From: Acidobacteria bacterium AB60
GTDB lineage: Bacteria; Acidobacteriota; Terriglobia; Terriglobales; Acidobacteriaceae
Assembly: GCA_008682415.1 (NCBI GenBank)
Contig: VANK01000009.1
Coordinates: forward strand, 186,001-250,000
Reading direction: 5' to 3'
Length of the DNA: 64,000 bases
Shown here: piece after piece, positions 60,540 through 64,000 of the stretch
Numbering within the stretch: position 1 is the first letter of the stretch
Layout of the letters: each line of letters begins with the position of its first letter
Translations under genes and position numbers: made by a program
Notes under the pieces: model-generated
Told to the model about the DNA's origin: nothing
Databases searched by the model: none
Seen by the model: the letters and a program-made list of their open reading frames with translations, nothing else

Positions 60540-62200
60540 GCCGCTTTCTCTTCAGACTCCGGCTCCGGCTCGCTCTTCTCGGGCTCAGGTCTCGACTTCT
60601 GCTCGTGATACTCCTGCTCCGTGTTGATCTCCCACAGATTCTGCTTGCTCCGGATCCCCTCGGTGATGTTGTCCACCGCCGTCATCGCCGTCAGCATCGA
60701 GTGATCCTGGTTGTTGTACTTGTGCATCCCGTTGCGTCCCACCAGGAACAGGTTCTCGAACCGCTCCGTATACTGCACCACCTCGTCGAACCGGTCATAC
60801 GTTCCGAAGTACGCCGGGTACGTCTTCGGCACCCGGTACACGCACGAGTCCCGCACCTCGTCCGCCTTCAGAATCCCGATCTTCGCCACCTCGCTGATCG
60901 CAAACTCCGCGATCTTCGCATCGCTCTTGTTCCACAGCTCATCCGTCTGGTAGCAGAAGTACTCCAGCCCGATCCACACCTTCGTCGGATCCGCCACCAG
61001 GTGCGGACTCCAGTTGTTGAAGATCTGCAGCCGCCCCACCAGCACGTCCGGCTCTTGGATATAGATCCACGTATCCTTGATCGGCGACCCATCCGGCTCC
61101 GTGATCAGCAGCCGGTCCACCAGCAGTCCCACCGTGATGAAGTCCCGGTACTGCAGCCCGTCCGAAATCTCCTGTACCTCCGCCGGCACCGGCGCATCCA
61201 GTGAGCGCAGCAGCTCCCGCACCGGCATCGTCGAGAAGAAATAGTCCCCAGGAATATTGACCGTCTCGCCCTCGGGGTTCACCGCGTCTACGCTCGCAAT
61301 CCGCTCCACCCCGTCCACGCCCGTGCGCACGTGCAGCTTCGCCACGCGCCAGCCCAGCCGCACCTCGCCGCCGCTCTGCTCAATCAGCTGCGCCACCCGC
61401 TCCCACAGCTGTCCCGGCCCGTACTTCGGATACAGGAACTGCTCGATCAGCGAGGTCTCCACGTTCTTCTGCCGCACATCGCTCGATCCGCCCCTGCGCC
61501 GCGCAAACATCTTCGTGAACACGTGGCTGATCGCCTTCCGCAGCGACAGCGCCTTGATCCGCTGCGCCCCCCACGCCGCCGAAATCTGGTCGCACGGAAT
61601 CCCCCACACCTTCTCCGTGTAGCTCTTGAAGAAGGTTTGGTACAGCGCCCGCCCAAAGCGGTTGATCAGAAAATCCTCCAGCGTCTTCTCCGGCGTCCTC
61701 TTCCAGATCCGCGCCAGCCCATAGCTGCACAAGATCCGCAGCGTCCTCAGGAACCCCAATTGCCGCAGCGTCTCCAGCGACAGCGACAGCGGATAGTCGA
61801 AGAACGAACGCATGAAATAGATCCGGCTCTTGCGCGGCCTCACCAGCATCGCGCAGTCCGGATCCGCCACGTGCACCTTTCCGTTCTGCCTCCCGTTCGC
61901 GTGCAGCGTCCGCTGCTGGTTCTGGTACCGAATCGCGAACTCGCCCTCTCCCTCCGCGCCCGCAATCGGCATAATCTCCGTCCACCAGTCCATCACCCGG
62001 TCCGACTTCGAAAAGAAACGGTGCCCGCCAATATCGATCCGGTTCCCGTTATGCCGAATCGTGCACGAGATGCCGCCGATCCGCTGGCTCGCCTCCAGCA
62101 CAATCGGCTGCACTGCCGTGCGCCGGCAAAATTCCAGGGCCGCCGTCAATCCCGCCGGGCCCGCTCCAATCATGATTGCTGTCTTTGGTCGATTCGCCAT
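60536..62200 (-). CDS. FAD-dependent oxidoreductase, UDP-galactopyranose-mutase-like
   Basis: About 554 residues. The Rossmann FAD motif is AIMIGAGPAGLTAAL near the N-terminus, then VLEASQRIGGISCTI, DIGGHRFFSKSDRV and a C-terminal FAD segment FENLFLVGRNGMHKYNNQDHSM. This layout fits the amine-oxidase/UGM-like group often found beside GT-C enzymes and annotated as FAD-dependent or protoporphyrinogen-oxidase-like; the substrate is unclear. The C-terminus is a charged, low-complexity tail rich in Glu, Pro and Lys. I choose the ATG at 62200 (AGGAAA upstream); the longer frame from 62332 adds an atypical N-terminus. First gene of its unit. Confidence 0.87.
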   Translation of the reverse strand: MANRPKTAIMIGAGPAGLTAALEFCRRTAVQPIVLEASQRIGGISCTIRHNGNRIDIGGHRFFSKSDRVMDWWTEIMPIAGAEGEGEFAIRYQNQQRTLHANGRQNGKVHVADPDCAMLVRPRKSRIYFMRSFFDYPLSLSLETLRQLGFLRTLRILCSYGLARIWKRTPEKTLEDFLINRFGRALYQTFFKSYTEKVWGIPCDQISAAWGAQRIKALSLRKAISHVFTKMFARRRGGSSDVRQKNVETSLIEQFLYPKYGPGQLWERVAQLIEQSGGEVRLGWRVAKLHVRTGVDGVERIASVDAVNPEGETVNIPGDYFFSTMPVRELLRSLDAPVPAEVQEISDGLQYRDFITVGLLVDRLLITEPDGSPIKDTWIYIQEPDVLVGRLQIFNNWSPHLVADPTKVWIGLEYFCYQTDELWNKSDAKIAEFAISEVAKIGILKADEVRDSCVYRVPKTYPAYFGTYDRFDEVVQYTERFENLFLVGRNGMHKYNNQDHSMLTAMTAVDNITEGIRSKQNLWEINTEQEYHEQKSRPEPEKSEPEPESEEKAA

Positions 62201-62598
62201 GTACCGTTTTTCCTGGACTCGCTGTTCTTTTATCCGCAGGCACACCTGCGCGCTGGCGGCGCCACGCCGTCCCGTCGCCGAAATTTGCGGTTGTTCCACG
62301 CTGCCGGCCAATCGTGCGTAGCCCTGAACCAAGCGCCGGCCCTGTTGCGGTCGTTCGATTTAGACCGTCACTGCACTCGAACTGTTGCGCCCGGCTCGTT
62401 CGCAGACTTCCATAACCTCAAATGCGCCAAGCCATTACACAAACACCTGGGACAACAAGTTGCTCCGTAAGATTCCCAACCCGCCGAGCAAGTTGCCCTT
62501 CCTCCGCAATGCCCGCTCCCGCCCGCCGTTTTCCGTTTACCTCGCTTCTTTCTTCGCGTACGCTATGCGTAGACTCCCGAAAGGGTTGCTTCCCCCTC

Positions 62599-63660
62599 AT
62601 GTCTCGCGTCAAGGGCCCCGTAGTCCTCTGTCTTCTTCCGTTTCTGCTCTCCCTGTGCTCCTGCGCCACCGTGGTGGCCGGAAAGCTCCAGTACCCCGCC
62701 GTCGCCGGCGACCCCCTCTCCCACTACGCCCTCACCGGCGACATCCTCCCCGTCCTCGACCCCAGCATCATCCGCCAGGACTCCACCTACTACGCCTTCT
62801 CCACCGATGTCGTCGGCGTTCCCCAGAGCGGCTCCCTCCCCATCCGCTGCTCGCCCGACAAGACCACCTGGACCACCTGCGGCTACGTCTTCCCCAACGG
62901 CATGCCCTCCTGGATCCAGAAAAGACTCCCCGGCGTCCTCGGCCTCTGGGCCCCCGACATCTCCTGGTTCAACGGCGAGTACCACCTCTACTACAACGCC
63001 TCCATCCTTAATACCCAGACCACCCTCATCGGCCTCGCCACCAACACCACCCTCGATCCCAACGACCCCGCCTACCACTGGGTCGATCGCGGCCTCGTCC
63101 TCCAATCCCGCGCCGGCGACGATTTCAACGCCCTCGATCCCAACATCTTCCTCGATGCCGACGGCGCCGTCTGGCTCACCTACGGCAGCTACTGGAGCGG
63201 CATCAAGCAGCGCCAGATCGATCCCTCCACCGGCATGCTCCTCGCCGCCAACCCCACCCGCTACGATCTCGCCACCCGCCCTGACTCCCCCGACGACGCC
63301 ATCGAAGGCGCGTCTCTCGTCCGCCACGGCGCCTTCTACTACCTCTTCGTCTCCGTCGACCACTGCTGCAAAGCCACCGTCGCCGAAGACAACTACAAGC
63401 AGGCCGTCGGCCGCTCCACCTCCGCGCACGGTCCCTTCCTCGATGAGGCCGGCACCCCCATGCTCCAGGGCGGAGGCTCCGTCCTCCTCCAGGGAAACGG
63501 CAGTTGGAACGCTCCCGGCGGCGGCACCGCCTACCTCGACGACTCCAATGGCGACAGTCTGCTCATCTTCCACGCCCAGAACCTCTCTAAGGGCGGCACC
63601 CCCTTCGCCTGGGTCAAGACCCTGCAGTGGACCAACGACTGGCCCGTCCTCGCGGACTGA
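62599..63660 (+). CDS. GH43 arabinanase-like lipoprotein
   Basis: A 353-residue five-bladed beta-propeller glycoside hydrolase of family 43, resembling endo-1,5-alpha-arabinanases. Catalytic-type residues are the Asp in ILPVLDPSIIRQDSTYY, the Asp in GLWAPDISWFNGEYHLYY and the Glu in DDAIEGASLVRHGAFYYLF. DPNIFLDADGAVWLTYGSYW and a late GGGTAYLDD are also typical. The N-terminus is hydrophobic and contains LCSCA, so a lipoprotein signal is likely. The ATG at 62599 precedes this signal; the longer frame from 62422 is not supported. It could degrade plant arabinan. The 266-base upstream spacer is divergent from the FAD oxidoreductase gene. Confidence 0.87.
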   Translation: MSRVKGPVVLCLLPFLLSLCSCATVVAGKLQYPAVAGDPLSHYALTGDILPVLDPSIIRQDSTYYAFSTDVVGVPQSGSLPIRCSPDKTTWTTCGYVFPNGMPSWIQKRLPGVLGLWAPDISWFNGEYHLYYNASILNTQTTLIGLATNTTLDPNDPAYHWVDRGLVLQSRAGDDFNALDPNIFLDADGAVWLTYGSYWSGIKQRQIDPSTGMLLAANPTRYDLATRPDSPDDAIEGASLVRHGAFYYLFVSVDHCCKATVAEDNYKQAVGRSTSAHGPFLDEAGTPMLQGGGSVLLQGNGSWNAPGGGTAYLDDSNGDSLLIFHAQNLSKGGTPFAWVKTLQWTNDWPVLAD

Positions 63661-63967
63661 CTCCTCGCCTCCTGCCTTCTCGCCGGCCCGCGCAGAACCC
63701 GCGCCCGCAGCCGCAACCCCTCCGGAGAATGTCTGCTTTCCCAGCCTTTACTGCTTGCTTGCACCGCGACAACGACACGCTTCCGTAAAGCAAACATTAC
63801 AATTCCTGTTTGATCTACCCAATTTCCATTTCTTTGTAATCAAGTTTGCGCATTCGCACGACCCATCCTCTGAAGAGTTCCTAAGCTCGTTGTGGGACCG
63901 AAGACTTCCCCCAGTTGCCTTCGGGACCGTCGCCCCTGGACGGCCTACCCATCAACCTCCGTGAGGA
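63661..63967. other. Intergenic region before the last gene
   Basis: These 307 bases carry no gene. The middle is clearly AT-richer than both neighbours and holds an inverted repeat, ATTACAA at 63796-63802 and TTGTAAT at 63834-63840, which could be a regulator site for the gene starting at the right edge. Confidence 0.4.
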
Positions 63968-64000
63968 ATGTGCATGGCAACCGCCGAAATCTCTCTACCC
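63968..64000 (+). CDS. Start of a gene cut by the right edge
   Basis: Two in-frame ATG codons (63968 and 63974) follow GTGAGG/GAGGA, the second at a good distance of six bases from GAGGA. The visible product is MATAEISLP from the second ATG. Too little is present to name it. Confidence 0.4.
   Translation, partial: MCMATAEISLP

Overview
The window reads as a chromosomal segment of a Gram-negative, probably Acidobacteriota (Terriglobia-like), bacterium. This rests on an exosortase/PEP-CTERM polysaccharide locus, outer-membrane export proteins, a MoxR/DUF58/DUF4175 envelope operon of the type common in that phylum, and high GC. The taxonomic call is inference; there is no rRNA in the window.

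Region 1 (1-35.8 kb) is an exopolysaccharide/exosortase (XrtA-type) locus. A minus-strand operon (9269 to beyond base 1) encodes a degenerate sigma-54-activator-like protein, Wza-type export protein, outer-membrane barrel, Wzz-type chain-length protein, ExeA-like ATPase, BY-kinase, priming sugar transferase, polysaccharide deacetylase and a GT2 cut by the left edge. Next come accessory genes: a radical SAM protein, a 961-residue PRTase/kinase/HAD protein, a YdcF protein, an SGNH lipoprotein, a hexapeptide acyltransferase and a CelD-like GNAT. They are followed by an asnB-ACP-NAD-synthase-AMP-ligase operon, one PEP-CTERM protein, an N-acetyl-sugar amidotransferase and a second deacetylase. Then come exosortase, EpsI, a frameshifted PrsT-like TPR lipoprotein and a GT4. 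The locus closes with two intact sigma-54 activators (one a PrsR-like response regulator), a small unknown protein and a PilZ-like protein.

My reading found repeated -24/-12 (sigma-54) elements, GG-N10-GC with TTGC-like -12 boxes, in front of nearly every transcription unit of region 1. Several are divergent pairs. This suggests one sigma-54 regulon controlling export, modification and exosortase genes.

Region 2 (36.2-40.3 kb) has a tRNA-Arg(TCT) at the boundary, then minus-strand genes for a conserved protein, a YheT-like hydrolase, a DUF72 protein and a Tat-exported multicopper oxidase.

Region 3 (40.4-54.4 kb) is a plus-strand operon with almost every junction overlapping: DUF4159, VWA membrane protein, a caspase-fold protein apparently lacking its cysteine, TPR-metallopeptidase, MoxR ATPase, DUF58, BatA-like VWA and a DUF4175 giant.

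Region 4 (54.4-62.2 kb, minus) holds an FAD oxidoreductase, a GT39-like membrane glycosyltransferase, an HlyD-type adaptor, a TolC-type channel and a multipass membrane protein. A GH43 arabinanase-like lipoprotein and the first codons of another gene close the window.

Coding sequence to the right of the tRNA is visibly more C-rich on the coding strand than the EPS locus, so the EPS locus may have a different origin. No CRISPR array, insertion sequence, integrase or rRNA was seen.
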